IMG/VR virus record: IMGVR_UViG_3300042308_001471
Coordinates: 1 to 25,981 of that record
DNA length: 25,981 nt
Strand: one strand, 5' to 3'
Source of the DNA: a virus
The position numbers and the translations under genes are program-made. The notes beneath the pieces were generated by a model. That model was not told where the DNA came from and ran no database searches. It worked only from the letters and a program-made list of their open reading frames with translations. Of this stretch, positions 1 to 9,579 are shown piece by piece; the first letter of the stretch is position 1; every line of letters begins with the position of its first letter.

Positions 1-1040
1 TGGATTAAATAATCCTGAAGCAATTTAGCATCTACACGATATTTTCCTTTAAAATTATTCAATTCTGAATCTTCAGAATAATAAACTTTAAATGTTTCTG
101 CATCTGCAAGTTTATCACTACCTACAGCCAAATTCATTTTTGTAGTAAGTAGAGCTCTATGCGGCAAATCATAAGTAGTACCATTATCAAAATCCGATTG
201 AATAGTTCTATCCCAGAAATCCATTCCATAAACAGTTACATTACGATAACGCAAAGTTGAATAACCATTTTCAATGCGAATAAAAGATGCATCGTTTCCT
301 TGAGTTTCAAGATATTGAGCATAATTTTCAAGCAAAGTAGTAGTACAAATGATAATTTTATCTGGAGCAGATTTTAAACGGGAATCCGCTTTTTCCATTA
401 ACTTTTGAAAAAGTTTAAATGCTGCTTGTGCGGATAAAGTTAATTGAGCAGTTTTTGAAACAGCTGCATTTTCAGAAATTGCAACTAAGCGTTCAGGGCT
501 TGCTGCAACAACAGCAAAAATTTGCTTCCAAAGACCATCAATAATAGTATAATCTGTTAAAGAAACACCATTCTTAATTACTCCACCATCAACAACATTT
601 TCTGCAGTTTTATCATTAAACCAGATAATGCGCAATAAATCTTCTTGAGCTGCAGCTGTCATTCGTTCTACAACAAAAGATGCAATTGTTGTTCCGGTAA
701 CATCGCTTCTATCCATTCCTAATCTTTGAGCATAAACCCAAAAACTATTTAATAAATCTTCCGCGCATAATTGTAGCCAAATTTTAAGATTTTCTGGTTC
801 CCAAAATTTCTCAGTCATTGGAATGTTATTCGAGCTTACACCTGAACCACAACCTTCATCTTTTTTTGTAATTTTTGAAAGTGTTCCCAAAAATGGAATT
901 TGTTTTTTAGTTACGATTCCATCATACACAGTCATTAAATCCGCAACAGCTGGATTTTCGAAAATACTTTCAATAACTGCTTCACCTATATCTTTTGCTT
1001 CTTGACCATTAAATGTCAAATCTGAAGGATTTAAAATCAT
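1..1040 (-). CDS. Major capsid protein (3' end outside window)
   Basis: The ORF opens at the ATG at 1040 and stays open to the window edge, giving about 346 residues without a stop. The N-terminus (MILNPSDLTFNGQEAKDIGE) and the KKQIPFLGTLSKI...GCGSG segment match, from memory, the N-terminal pattern of HK97-fold major capsid proteins annotated in Bacteroidetes phages. The rest is a mixed alpha/beta protein without membrane segments. It would form the icosahedral shell. The position directly after the ClpP-type head protease agrees with this, since protease and capsid genes are normally adjacent. The leader before the ATG is A/T-only, with no Shine-Dalgarno. No own promoter is visible in the 34-nt gap to the protease gene, so it is probably co-transcribed. 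The family call rests on pattern memory plus context. Confidence 0.85.
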   Translation of the reverse strand, partial: MILNPSDLTFNGQEAKDIGEAVIESIFENPAVADLMTVYDGIVTKKQIPFLGTLSKITKKDEGCGSGVSSNNIPMTEKFWEPENLKIWLQLCAEDLLNSFWVYAQRLGMDRSDVTGTTIASFVVERMTAAAQEDLLRIIWFNDKTAENVVDGGVIKNGVSLTDYTIIDGLWKQIFAVVAASPERLVAISENAAVSKTAQLTLSAQAAFKLFQKLMEKADSRLKSAPDKIIICTTTLLENYAQYLETQGNDASFIRIENGYSTLRYRNVTVYGMDFWDRTIQSDFDNGTTYDLPHRALLTTKMNLAVGSDKLADAETFKVYYSEDSELNNFKGKYRVDAKLLQDYLI

Positions 1041-1074
1041 TTTTTTATTTATTTAAATGTTAATTAAAATTGAA

Positions 1075-1581
1075 TTAGTTTTTTGCTCTTTGATTAGGTT
1101 TGATTTGCGATTTGTCAAAAGATGAAACAGCTTTTGTTTTCGCAGCTCCTTCAGCTCTACCTGGTCCAGTTTGAACTGTTCTTTGCGCTTTTGCGCTTGG
1201 AGAAAATTCGCCAGTAATAGAAGATAAATTTGCAATGATTGGTTGAACTTCAGATAATGCCATTTCAAGTTCTGCAACACGAGCTTGTAAAGCTGCAACA
1301 GTAACTTCTACAACAGGATTAATTTCAGTAATTAAACCACCAACAGTAACTATTACCATTCCGGTATCTAATGTATGCGTTCCATCTGGAGCATATTCTC
1401 CTGTTTCAGTCAAATAAACTTCATCTCCAATTGCAGGTTCAGCTGCTTCTGTAGAAATGAAAATTGCAGTACCATCTTCAAGAAATGCATCGAGATTTTT
1501 AACTGCTTCACCGGATAACGCTTTCAATGCGCGTTTTGCGATTGCTTTAAAGTTTTGTAAATTAAAATTTGGCTTGTTCAT
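1075..1581 (-). other. Possible nested in-frame gene: scaffold/decoration part of the protease fusion
   Basis: An in-frame ATG at 1581 (residue 188 of the fusion, MNKPNFNLQNF) lies just after the Asn-rich linker. It would yield a 168-aa product with the decoration-like and coiled-coil parts but no protease. It is preceded by an A/T-rich leader, the kind of start context used by other genes here. The arrangement recalls lambda C/Nu3, in which scaffold is made from an internal start in the protease gene. Only the start codon, the linker and the domain boundary are seen; the rest is inference. Confidence 0.3.
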
Positions 1582-2142
1582 TTTTGAGTTTGTTAAATTA
1601 TTGTTAGAATTGTTTTCGTTATATAATGCTACAGCTTTCATTGTATCAATTACTTCTGTTGCAAATCCCATTTTTACTGCTTCTGCAGCTGAATAATAAG
1701 TTTCGATTTTCATCCATTGTAGAATTTCGGAAATATCAATTCCAATTTTCTTTGAATAAAACTTTGCAAGCATTTTTTCTTCTTCTTTCAGCATTGAAGC
1801 ATATTTTTGCATGCTTGCTGCATCTCCTTCATTAGCTCCCCAGGGATTATGAATCATAAATTCACTATTGCTGGTAATCTTTCGAACTGGAGCTGCTAAA
1901 AAAATAACTGTTGCAATTGATTTGCATTCACCTTCTGCAATTGTTTCCAGATTAAAACCTAATTGTTTAGATTGAGAAACTAAATAATCATAAATAGCAT
2001 ATCCTTCAGAAACAAATCCTCCAGGAGAATGAATATGAGCTGTAACAGTTTCACCGGGATGAACGGAACCTAATTGTTCAATAACGTTTTTTAGAAAAAC
2101 GTCCTGGCCAATTATACCGTATAAATAAATATGATGATTCAT
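1075..2142 (-). CDS. ClpP-type head maturation protease fused to decoration-like and coiled-coil (scaffold-like) regions
   Basis: Residues 1-170 form a ClpP-fold serine peptidase: HIHSPGG at 37-42, the nucleophile S75 in GECKSIATVI, the catalytic H98 in FMIHNP, and the ETYYSAAEAVKMGFA helix at 147-161 that typifies phage ClpP-like proteases. In this family the enzyme matures the procapsid. An Asn-rich linker follows (176-186). Residues 215-275 form a Gly-rich beta domain with a DGT...GDEV...DG pattern resembling head decoration domains, and 280-310 is a short coiled coil as in scaffolds. The Ala/Lys/Gln-rich C-terminus looks disordered. The 355-aa length is well above a bare ClpP of about 200 aa. 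The next gene is the major capsid protein, as expected for a prohead protease. An in-frame ATG at 1581, just after the linker, could express the C-terminal part alone. Confidence 0.88.
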   Translation of the reverse strand: MNHHIYLYGIIGQDVFLKNVIEQLGSVHPGETVTAHIHSPGGFVSEGYAIYDYLVSQSKQLGFNLETIAEGECKSIATVIFLAAPVRKITSNSEFMIHNPWGANEGDAASMQKYASMLKEEEKMLAKFYSKKIGIDISEILQWMKIETYYSAAEAVKMGFATEVIDTMKAVALYNENNSNNNLTNSKMNKPNFNLQNFKAIAKRALKALSGEAVKNLDAFLEDGTAIFISTEAAEPAIGDEVYLTETGEYAPDGTHTLDTGMVIVTVGGLITEINPVVEVTVAALQARVAELEMALSEVQPIIANLSSITGEFSPSAKAQRTVQTGPGRAEGAAKTKAVSSFDKSQIKPNQRAKN

Positions 2143-2195
2143 TTGCCAAATGTATTTAGTTAATTAATTCAATTGTTTATCATTAAGATTGTAAA

Positions 2196-2447
2196 TCATT
2201 TTTCATCTATCCATTTAATTGCTCTATAGATAGTTTGAATTCCGCAATTGTATTTTGCTGCAGCATTATAAATTGCATCCATTCGCGTTTGGCCTATCTT
2301 TTGAAATGCATTAACATCAAAATAAATGTTTCTGTATTTAATTGCGAATGGTTCAATTAATCCTGCTTTATACAAAGAAATTATTTCTCCCGTTTCAGAT
2401 AAACGTTTGATTATTTCCAGTCGAGTTTCCTTTTTAAATTGTTCCAT
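2196..2447 (-). CDS. Small helix-turn-helix-like protein of unknown function
   Basis: This 83-aa ORF starts at the ATG at 2447, overlapping the end of the tape-measure gene by 14 nt, so translational coupling is likely. The C-terminal part (residues 54-80, RMDAIYNAAAKYNCGIQTIY then RAIKWI) reads as a helix-turn-helix, with a turn at NCG and a recognition helix TIYRAIKWI, reminiscent of the C-terminal HTH of Mor-type activators. The N-terminal half is charged and helical. It sits between the tape measure and the head protease, where a structural protein would be expected. A regulator or a protein-nucleic acid contact role is possible. I do not recognise a defined family. Confidence 0.7.
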   Translation of the reverse strand: MEQFKKETRLEIIKRLSETGEIISLYKAGLIEPFAIKYRNIYFDVNAFQKIGQTRMDAIYNAAAKYNCGIQTIYRAIKWIDEK

Positions 2448-5355
2448 TTACACGAACTTCTGAATAGTCAGATTGTTTTTTGTTAATGTCAGTAACTCTA
2501 ACAATTGGAGAAATGCCAGAAATGGCCGAAATTAATCGTTCTGTTGAATCATTTACTGTTGTAGGTAAACTTGTTCCACCAAAATTAATAACACCTGTTG
2601 CAAAGCGATTTCTTGTATTTAAGAATTCAAGCAATCCAGGATAATTAGATTGAGCAAAATTTGTTCCGCTGGCAGTAATAACAGATTCTCCTTTTGATAA
2701 TCTTGCCGGGATTGAATCGCTTGTTTCTGTTCCAGGACCATTTAAACCAATTACACCGGAAGCAAATCCTGGTGCCGCTGGCGGCTTTTGAGATTGAATA
2801 ACTGCAATTTGTGCAGCTGTAGTAGCTCCTACAATAATAGCTGCAATTGCTCCTGCAATTGGTCCAAGTTGAAATGATTGAATAATTCCTTGCGCGGCAC
2901 CAATTAAAGCTTGAGTTACTTGAAATGCTTTTTGAACTTCAAATTCCTTCTTTGCAATTTCATATCTTTCCTTTGCAGCTTTTTTATTTATATTATTAAT
3001 AGCTGTTTTCTTTTGTTCTTCATTTAAAGCTGAATTATTTACTGCTTCAATTTCAGCTTGCTCATTTTTATCTATTTCATTTTTTTGTGCTTCAAATCTG
3101 AGTGAAACAATTTCTTGAACTTTTGATAAAGCATCAGTAATAGCTTGAATTCCTTCTTGCGCTTCTTGAATTCCTTCTGGGCTCAATCCTAATGCAGCTC
3201 CAAATGTTGGTTCATCTGGCTTTACTTCACCTAATCCTTTTCTTGCAGCTGCTAAAGAATTTTTTATTGCATCAATACCTTGCTGTTCTACTTTAGTAGT
3301 TATTCCATCTGCTCCAACATATTTTTCTGTTAATGCTAATTGTTGCTCTAAAGCTTTAATTTGAATATCTAATTTTGCAGTTTGTTTTTCTGCTTCCGTT
3401 TGTGTACTTAAATCAACAGCATCTTGTTCTAATTTCAATTGCGCATTAATGAATGCAATTTGATTATTAAATTCTTCAGCTGCATAAGTTTCATTGATTT
3501 TTTTAATTTCTGCTATTTTCAATTTTTCTATTTCTGCAGCTGTAAATCCTTGCGCAATTAATGCAGCTTTGTTTTTGTTAAATGCATTTTCCTGAATTGC
3601 TAATCTATTAGATAACGAATCTTCTTCAATAGCTAATAATGCAGATTGAACGCTTAATTTATTGTCCAGAATAGTTTTATCAATGTCATCTTGTTTCTTT
3701 TTTGCATCTGCATCAAATTTATCTAATGCTGTTTTTTTATCTTCTGCAATTTCTTTTCTAAGTTTAACTTCTAAATCTCCATTTCCTTTTAATGAATCCG
3801 CTTTATCTTGAAAAGATTTAGCTAATTTTTCTCGTTCAGTTAAATTGAATTCTGTATCTAAAGATTTTAAATTTTCATTATATTTTTTTCTTGCTGCAAT
3901 TGCATCTTCTGCAGCTTTTTTATTTGCTTCTTTTATTTTATCATTTTTTTCAGTTTCAAGAGCAATATCTTTTGCAGCTGTTTCTGCTTTTGAATCCAGA
4001 ACTTTACCTTGTAAAGCTTGAATTTCTCTTGATAAATCAATTTGTTCTTTTGCGCTTACATTTGCCGCTTTAGCTAATGCTAATTGCGCTTGCAATTGAG
4101 CAATTAATTTATTAGTAGAATCTTCAAAACTTTTTGCTTTTTGTTTTTCCAAATCAATTGTGCTTTTTCCAGCTGCAGAAACTAATTTTATTTGTCTGTC
4201 ATAAGTAGCACTAACTGAAGCATTATATTGTTCGTAACTGTCCCTGGCACCAGCAATTGCAATTCCTTGTTTTTTGTATTCTTCAGATGCAATATTTGCA
4301 GCACGAGTTTGTTCGGAAGTTAATCCAAGAAAATCGGTAACTGAATTTTTAATGTCATCAAAATAAACTACTAATGCAACAATTCCTGCAATTAATGCAG
4401 CTACACCTAATGTTGCAATTGCCCATGCAGCTGCAGAAGCTACACCAAAAGCTGTAGTAATTGCTGTTAATAATGTTGTTCCACCAGAAACAATTGCATT
4501 TCCTGCAATAATTGCTTTTTGACCGGCTAAAGTTATTGTATCAATTACAGCTCCACGTTCTTTAACAACATTAGAAATATTTTGCCCAATCGCTAAAGCT
4601 TTTGTACTGGATGCAAGAGCATCAGTAACTACTTTATTTTCACCAAAAGCTAAAGTTACCAATTCAGAAGCAGATGCAGCTGCTCCAGCTGAAGCAATTG
4701 TATCTTCAAAACCTTTTTTAGCTCCAGAAGGTTTTTGTTCTGCTCCTAATTCTTTTAATTTACTTTCAACATCTGTAATTGCTAAACCTAAATTTTCCGC
4801 TTCATCTTTTGCTGCAGTAAAATCTATTGATGCCGGGTCAGTAGCTCCAATTGTTTTTTGTAATTCGTCTAATCTGGCACGCATTAGCTCCAGATTATTA
4901 CCATAATTTCCTACATTTTGTGTTCCAACAGAAATTCCTGCATTAAAATCTAAAATTGCTTTTTTTGCGTTATCAACTTGCTTTTTTGCATCAAAATAAA
5001 CTTTAGTTACTTGAACAGTACCATCTGCATTTTGCTGTAATGTTCCAGTTAGGTTTTTTAATTCAACTTCAGCTAATTGAAAGTTTCGCAATAGTTCTTC
5101 ATAACTTCCGGCATTAGCTAAAACAGCTTGCTTTTGAACTAATAATTGCCTTTCATTATTAGATATTTCTTTATTGAGAATTTTAATTTGTGTAGCTGTT
5201 TCAATATATGCAGCACTAACTTCTTTTTCAGAAGCAAATAAATCTTTGTTTTGTTTTTGTAAAGCTGCTACCTGGTTTTTTAAATCTGCAGTTTTTTTAA
5301 TTACTTCATCGGATTTAAATTGGATGTCTAATATTAAAGTTTGAGTTTCGGCCAT
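2434..5355 (-). CDS. Tape measure protein
   Basis: This is the longest gene here (973 aa). It is almost wholly helical: coiled coil at residues 15-100, long Lys/Glu/Ala-rich coiled coil at about 380-800, and hydrophobic segments at 290-332 and about 808-853. The C-terminal region has a PGFASGVIGLNGPGTETSD then IPARLSKGESVI pattern, which is characteristic of tape-measure C-termini in Bacteroidetes phages and prophages. The protein sets tail length and in long-tailed phages threads the tail lumen. By the usual rule of about 1.5 angstrom per residue, 973 residues would suit a tail near 140-150 nm, which is an extrapolation. It follows two large tail proteins with a 22-nt gap. No peptidase or lysozyme domain was noticed inside it. 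Confidence 0.93.
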   Translation of the reverse strand: MAETQTLILDIQFKSDEVIKKTADLKNQVAALQKQNKDLFASEKEVSAAYIETATQIKILNKEISNNERQLLVQKQAVLANAGSYEELLRNFQLAEVELKNLTGTLQQNADGTVQVTKVYFDAKKQVDNAKKAILDFNAGISVGTQNVGNYGNNLELMRARLDELQKTIGATDPASIDFTAAKDEAENLGLAITDVESKLKELGAEQKPSGAKKGFEDTIASAGAAASASELVTLAFGENKVVTDALASSTKALAIGQNISNVVKERGAVIDTITLAGQKAIIAGNAIVSGGTTLLTAITTAFGVASAAAWAIATLGVAALIAGIVALVVYFDDIKNSVTDFLGLTSEQTRAANIASEEYKKQGIAIAGARDSYEQYNASVSATYDRQIKLVSAAGKSTIDLEKQKAKSFEDSTNKLIAQLQAQLALAKAANVSAKEQIDLSREIQALQGKVLDSKAETAAKDIALETEKNDKIKEANKKAAEDAIAARKKYNENLKSLDTEFNLTEREKLAKSFQDKADSLKGNGDLEVKLRKEIAEDKKTALDKFDADAKKKQDDIDKTILDNKLSVQSALLAIEEDSLSNRLAIQENAFNKNKAALIAQGFTAAEIEKLKIAEIKKINETYAAEEFNNQIAFINAQLKLEQDAVDLSTQTEAEKQTAKLDIQIKALEQQLALTEKYVGADGITTKVEQQGIDAIKNSLAAARKGLGEVKPDEPTFGAALGLSPEGIQEAQEGIQAITDALSKVQEIVSLRFEAQKNEIDKNEQAEIEAVNNSALNEEQKKTAINNINKKAAKERYEIAKKEFEVQKAFQVTQALIGAAQGIIQSFQLGPIAGAIAAIIVGATTAAQIAVIQSQKPPAAPGFASGVIGLNGPGTETSDSIPARLSKGESVITASGTNFAQSNYPGLLEFLNTRNRFATGVINFGGTSLPTTVNDSTERLISAISGISPIVRVTDINKKQSDYSEVRVNGTI

Positions 5356-5377
5356 TGTAAATAGTTTTTAAAATTAA

Positions 5378-7390
5378 TTATCCAATTCGTAATAATTCAA
5401 CAGATGTACTTTCTGAAGAACTTGTAAAATCTTTTATTTGTTGAACGTAATAATATCCGGAAGGATTTTCCAGGTAAATTGGAATTGAAAAATCAAAATC
5501 CTGAATATCAAATTCACTTAAACGAAATTGCAATTCAACTTTTAAAATGTTATTTGTTAATCCTGTAAATAAGTTCTTGTAAAATGTTTCATATAAATAT
5601 TGCCATTCTAAATGAAATGTTTGAAAACTTTGAGATTCAAAACCCATAAAAGGAATGTTAGCATTTATGATTTGTATATTTTCATTAAATGCAATGTATT
5701 TAATTTGAGTATTTTTTCTAAATAGAAATGCTATTCTGGCCTTTCCGCTAAATTTCATCATATCACTATAATTCAAATTTGAACTAATTGAAACTGATGA
5801 ATCATAATTATCTAAAAAAATAGTATTAAAATCTTTCTGTTGAATCTGTTGCAATCTCGAATAGTTAAATTCAGATTTGATATAATCAACATCTAATGGT
5901 AAACTTTCATTAGTAATGCTAATTGAATAATCAAAAGTTGAATCTGGTAAATATCTAAAATTATTAACTTGACCATATCCATCAACTTTAAAAGTATAAA
6001 TTGGGTCAATAGCTAAATCAATTTTGCTTTGCCATTCTTTTGCAATTGATTTATTTTCATTTATTTCGTTAAATGTTACTAATCGAATTTGTTTATCATA
6101 TTCGTTTACAATTGGAATAATTCCAAATAAATTAGAAATCTCTTTTATAAATTTTGCGCATGTCCAATTAGGTAAATTCTCCTGAATATTAAATAAACGA
6201 TTGTAATGAGATTTAAACGCATTTGTAATTTTTGTTGAACTAAGTTTTAAATTTAATATTTCGAAATTAGTTTGCGTATTAGCAACATTTCCTTTGAACA
6301 CTTGTATTTCTGCATAAACTCCATTTATTTCAGCTGAAGTAATACTTGGATTGGGAGTATTTTGCATGAATGCATCATAAATAACATTTAATTTTAATTG
6401 TCCATTAAAAGCTCCTATTGTTGTGGATGAAATTTCTGTTTGTCCAAGTACCGTTAATGATTGATTTAAAGTTTGATAAACAATTAATCTAAAAGCTCCA
6501 TAAACTAATAAACCTGGTGCAGCTGGCTGCAAATCCGCTTGAAAATCAAAAGTAAATTCGTATTGTCCAGGAATTTGAAGATAATAACCATAAGTTAAAT
6601 TTGCAACATTCCATTTGTCAATAAATGCACTTCCATCTAACTTTTCTACAGATGTCCAATCTGTAAAAAAATTTAATGGTAACCATGTTTGACCTCCAGT
6701 TAAATCAACCGGAACATCCATTATTAATGAACATTGCAATTCTTCAATATTTCTGGTTCCGGTTTTACAACTTATTGCAGGAATTAATAAACTTTCAAAA
6801 TAACTTTCATTATAAATGCTTCCAGTAAAAGTATATCCAAAAGTTTCACCGATTTTCTGAAATAAGTATTTAACAAAAACAGATGGAACAATTCCAAATG
6901 TTTGTAATCTTGTTGTTACTTGAGATTGAACACCGGAATCATGCAAAGCATAAACATAACCATCTACATAAGTATTTGGAATTGAATTTATCATTTCATT
7001 CATGCACCATAAATGGTCCAATTCACTCATATCTAATTCACGCAAAAATGTTTGTTTAATTAAATCAAAAAATGTTGCGTTATCTGAATTAATTAATAAT
7101 TCAATTCTATCTCCTAAGCTTTCAAATGTAAATTGCGCTGCATTCATTATTTCAATTCCATTCGCCAAAACGGAACCGGATTGTTTAATATATTTTTTTG
7201 TTGAATCGTCGCTTCCCTGGACCATCCCAATAGCAGATAAATTATTTGCTGTTGCAGGTAAATTTAGTTTATTAGTAAAGCTGGATTGCCTTTCTAATGT
7301 TCCAATGTTAGCTATTCGCTTTGTTGTAGAAATAACTGTTCCTGAATCTAAATCTAATGCTGTATCTCCTATTTTAATATTTTGATTCAT
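5378..7390 (-). CDS. Large tail protein (Bacteroidetes phage type), unknown exact role
   Basis: This 670-aa protein starts at the ATG at 7390, overlapping the last base of the preceding 570-aa gene. The N-terminus (IGDTALDLDSGTVISTTKRI, then SSFTNKLNLPATANN) resembles a conserved N-terminus in Bacteroidetes phage tail proteins encoded beside the tape measure. The remainder is rich in aromatic and beta-prone residues, with no signal peptide or membrane segment, consistent with a virion component. It may belong to the tail-tip or baseplate hub, but no catalytic motif supports a finer call. The role is inferred from its place between another large beta-rich tail protein and the tape measure. A portal is unlikely: I see none of the helical stem or crown character expected. 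Confidence 0.72.
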   Translation of the reverse strand: MNQNIKIGDTALDLDSGTVISTTKRIANIGTLERQSSFTNKLNLPATANNLSAIGMVQGSDDSTKKYIKQSGSVLANGIEIMNAAQFTFESLGDRIELLINSDNATFFDLIKQTFLRELDMSELDHLWCMNEMINSIPNTYVDGYVYALHDSGVQSQVTTRLQTFGIVPSVFVKYLFQKIGETFGYTFTGSIYNESYFESLLIPAISCKTGTRNIEELQCSLIMDVPVDLTGGQTWLPLNFFTDWTSVEKLDGSAFIDKWNVANLTYGYYLQIPGQYEFTFDFQADLQPAAPGLLVYGAFRLIVYQTLNQSLTVLGQTEISSTTIGAFNGQLKLNVIYDAFMQNTPNPSITSAEINGVYAEIQVFKGNVANTQTNFEILNLKLSSTKITNAFKSHYNRLFNIQENLPNWTCAKFIKEISNLFGIIPIVNEYDKQIRLVTFNEINENKSIAKEWQSKIDLAIDPIYTFKVDGYGQVNNFRYLPDSTFDYSISITNESLPLDVDYIKSEFNYSRLQQIQQKDFNTIFLDNYDSSVSISSNLNYSDMMKFSGKARIAFLFRKNTQIKYIAFNENIQIINANIPFMGFESQSFQTFHLEWQYLYETFYKNLFTGLTNNILKVELQFRLSEFDIQDFDFSIPIYLENPSGYYYVQQIKDFTSSSESTSVELLRIG

Positions 7391-9102
7391 TACGCGAATT
7401 GATTAAAGTATTTCGGTTTCACAAAACTTAATTCGACATTAAAATAATCGTCTTTTGTTGAACGAATATTGAATGTTCCCGGTTCAACAATAACTCCAAT
7501 CCATTTGGAAAGTTCTTCATTATACCAGTAAATCTTTGGAGATGTTGGTAAAACTTTTAATCCTTCTGCTTCATTTTTTGTCAATGTACTTGAACCAACT
7601 TGAACTGCAGGAGAAACATTTTTCAAAGTAACATTTTCAAAATCTGTTATATCTGAAATTGAATCAAAATAACTTTCATAATTATTTCCATTTTCAACAT
7701 TAAACGCTTCATATATTTTATGCTCAAATAGCCAATAATCCCATCCTCCTAATGTATTTAACCATCGAACATAAAAAGTATTGCAGGATTGCTCTAATGC
7801 GCGTTTAAAATTAAATGTGATTGGGGCAAATGCATCCAAAAACATATTTGATTCAATTCGTCCAAATCTAAATAAAATAGATTTTGTTCTTTGGTCTAAT
7901 CCTAATTGCAATGGATTTAATAATAATTCAGCAATATTTAATTTTGCTAAAGAAATAAAATCATTCAAAACAAATGTAGGTGAATCAAAATAGTCTATTG
8001 TTCCATCAGCTTGAGTAAATTGAACGCGCGCAATATAATCTTCATATCCAAAATTCATTGTTGCATTAGCTAAAAACGAAAGCGTAAAAGGAAATCCATA
8101 AAAATAAACAGGCTTTTCAAATTGCGTCATCCATTGTGGCATCAAATCAGGATAAAACGAACTTCCATAAAAATTACCAAAATATTTATTATAATATCCG
8201 TTATCTGGGTCCCCGATTTGAAATGCTCCTGCTACACAGTATTTAACATCTCCTCCTGGCGGAAAACTATTTGAACTTCCAATCCATTTTTCTAAAATTG
8301 AAAAATAAAAACCTGTAGATAAATTAAATTCATTTGTTAAAATTTCATTTTCTATAACCGGTTCAGTATAATTTAAATTTAAAAAACTTCTTAAAGCTCC
8401 AGATATTTCAGCTCTAATAAATCCTAATTTATCTGGAGTAAAACGCAAATCTCTATAAATTGAATTTGTTCGATTTTCTGTAATTCTTAAAACTGCATAA
8501 AAGTTTAATCTGGATTCAACATTAAAACTAATTAATGGAGCATTAAACGGATTAATATAGAACCAAGCAAGATTAACAATTGTTCCAACTATTGAAAAAA
8601 TCTTAATGCGCGGATACCAATTAGGAACACCTTCAAAAGAAAGAACTTGAATATAAGTATTTGCAACAAATTGACCAACATTAGCTCCTGCATCAAAACC
8701 ATAAGTATCAAATTCAGTATCTATAAATAACTCATAAACAAAATCCGTTCTTTGCATTTCAATCACTACCGGATTGAAAGCTGCAACAGTATTTACATTT
8801 AAACTTGAACTTGTTTTATCTGGCGGCAAAATAATAAATCTGGCAAAAGATGGTAAAAATGGCAAATAAAAAAATGTATTAATTGTATACTGATTGCCAT
8901 TAACATTTATTATTGTTGTTTCTATAACTTGTGTATCAGTAAACAATAAAATAATTTTATCTCCAACTTCTAATGGAAATGTTCCTAATGGTTCAAATTG
9001 ATAAAATGTATTATTAAATGTGCTCCTAACAAAAGATGCAAATGCTCGCGCTCCTTTTTGCACTCTTACAGAATTTATGTTTTGAGTTATTGTTGTGGCC
9101 AT
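7390..9102 (-). CDS. Large beta-rich tail protein
   Basis: This 570-aa protein starts at the ATG at 9102, overlapping the end of the gp10-like gene by 16 nt. It is dominated by beta-prone, aromatic-rich sequence, including FYVRWLNTLGGWDYWLFEHK near residue 450. A W-x-N-x-x-G-G-x-D-Y-x-x-F signature of that kind recurs, from memory, in Bacteroidetes phage tail or baseplate proteins. The N-terminal 90 residues look like a small beta barrel (VGDKIILLF, then ETTIINVNGNQYTI). There is no signal peptide, TM segment or catalytic motif. Distal tail, baseplate or tail-tip scaffold are all possible, and context cannot decide. A virion structural role is fairly secure, the sub-role is not. Confidence 0.72.
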   Translation of the reverse strand: MATTITQNINSVRVQKGARAFASFVRSTFNNTFYQFEPLGTFPLEVGDKIILLFTDTQVIETTIINVNGNQYTINTFFYLPFLPSFARFIILPPDKTSSSLNVNTVAAFNPVVIEMQRTDFVYELFIDTEFDTYGFDAGANVGQFVANTYIQVLSFEGVPNWYPRIKIFSIVGTIVNLAWFYINPFNAPLISFNVESRLNFYAVLRITENRTNSIYRDLRFTPDKLGFIRAEISGALRSFLNLNYTEPVIENEILTNEFNLSTGFYFSILEKWIGSSNSFPPGGDVKYCVAGAFQIGDPDNGYYNKYFGNFYGSSFYPDLMPQWMTQFEKPVYFYGFPFTLSFLANATMNFGYEDYIARVQFTQADGTIDYFDSPTFVLNDFISLAKLNIAELLLNPLQLGLDQRTKSILFRFGRIESNMFLDAFAPITFNFKRALEQSCNTFYVRWLNTLGGWDYWLFEHKIYEAFNVENGNNYESYFDSISDITDFENVTLKNVSPAVQVGSSTLTKNEAEGLKVLPTSPKIYWYNEELSKWIGVIVEPGTFNIRSTKDDYFNVELSFVKPKYFNQFA

Positions 9103-9578
9103 ATTTCTTGTTTTACGCTGGTAACATAATCCAAAAGTAATCCTTTAGTTAATTGTTCAATTCTCCCATCATTGATAACTGAATTAATTATTCCTGTTGG
9201 TTTACTCATTTTTTGAAAATTCTTTTCTGTCCTATGGAGCAAATCTCCTTCTTGATGGATTTTTCGAGAAATCAAAAAAGCTAAAGTTTCTTTTGATATT
9301 TTATCTTTTGGAATAATGTTTTTAACTTTTATCCATTCTAAAATAATTCCTTTTAAACTTCCATCTCCTTTTGCAGATGTTGGTTTTCTTCCGTATTCTA
9401 ATCCATAGATAAAAGGCCTTCCAAAAAGTTTGTATGAACCAATTCCAATTATTGAATTTAAACTGTCTTTCGTTTTTCCGCTGGCTGTTGAACCAGATGC
9501 ATCTAAGTTATCCCGTAAATCCTGGATTAGCTTTTTATCAAATGCTTCTAATAACTTTCTTTCCAGGGCAAAGCTCAT
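9087..9578 (-). CDS. HK97 gp10-like head-tail connector/tail completion protein
   Basis: This 163-aa protein shows the gp10-like pattern: an N-terminal helix with a TASGKTKDSL segment (51-60), a GLEYGRKPTSAKGDG core (59-73), then ILEWIKVKNIIP (79-90) and LAFLISRKIHQEGD (104-117). The GR-P...L..WI..K.I...LA..I..KI...G sequence of motifs is common in neck or tail-completion proteins of this family, which join head and tail in assembled siphovirus particles. It starts at the ATG at 9578, one base after the preceding stop, and its end overlaps the next tail gene. The motif call is from memory, without a profile search. Confidence 0.75.
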   Translation of the reverse strand: MSFALERKLLEAFDKKLIQDLRDNLDASGSTASGKTKDSLNSIIGIGSYKLFGRPFIYGLEYGRKPTSAKGDGSLKGIILEWIKVKNIIPKDKISKETLAFLISRKIHQEGDLLHRTEKNFQKMSKPTGIINSVINDGRIEQLTKGLLLDYVTSVKQEIWPQQ

Positions 9579-9579
9579 A

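Noticed and set aside
823-1005. Plus-strand ORFs here and at 1457, 1626, 3891, 7002, 7781, 13972, 17297, 17647 and 23863
   Set aside because: All lie antisense inside well-supported minus-strand genes, with odd composition and no motifs.
1053-1298. Minus-strand 81-aa ORF
   Set aside because: Out-of-frame overlap with the C-terminus of the protease fusion; basic, low-quality sequence; no start context.
2143-2195. TACATTTG box before the protease gene as a promoter
   Set aside because: It ends only 4 nt before the ATG and the nearest TTG is about 15 nt away; probably chance in A/T-rich DNA.
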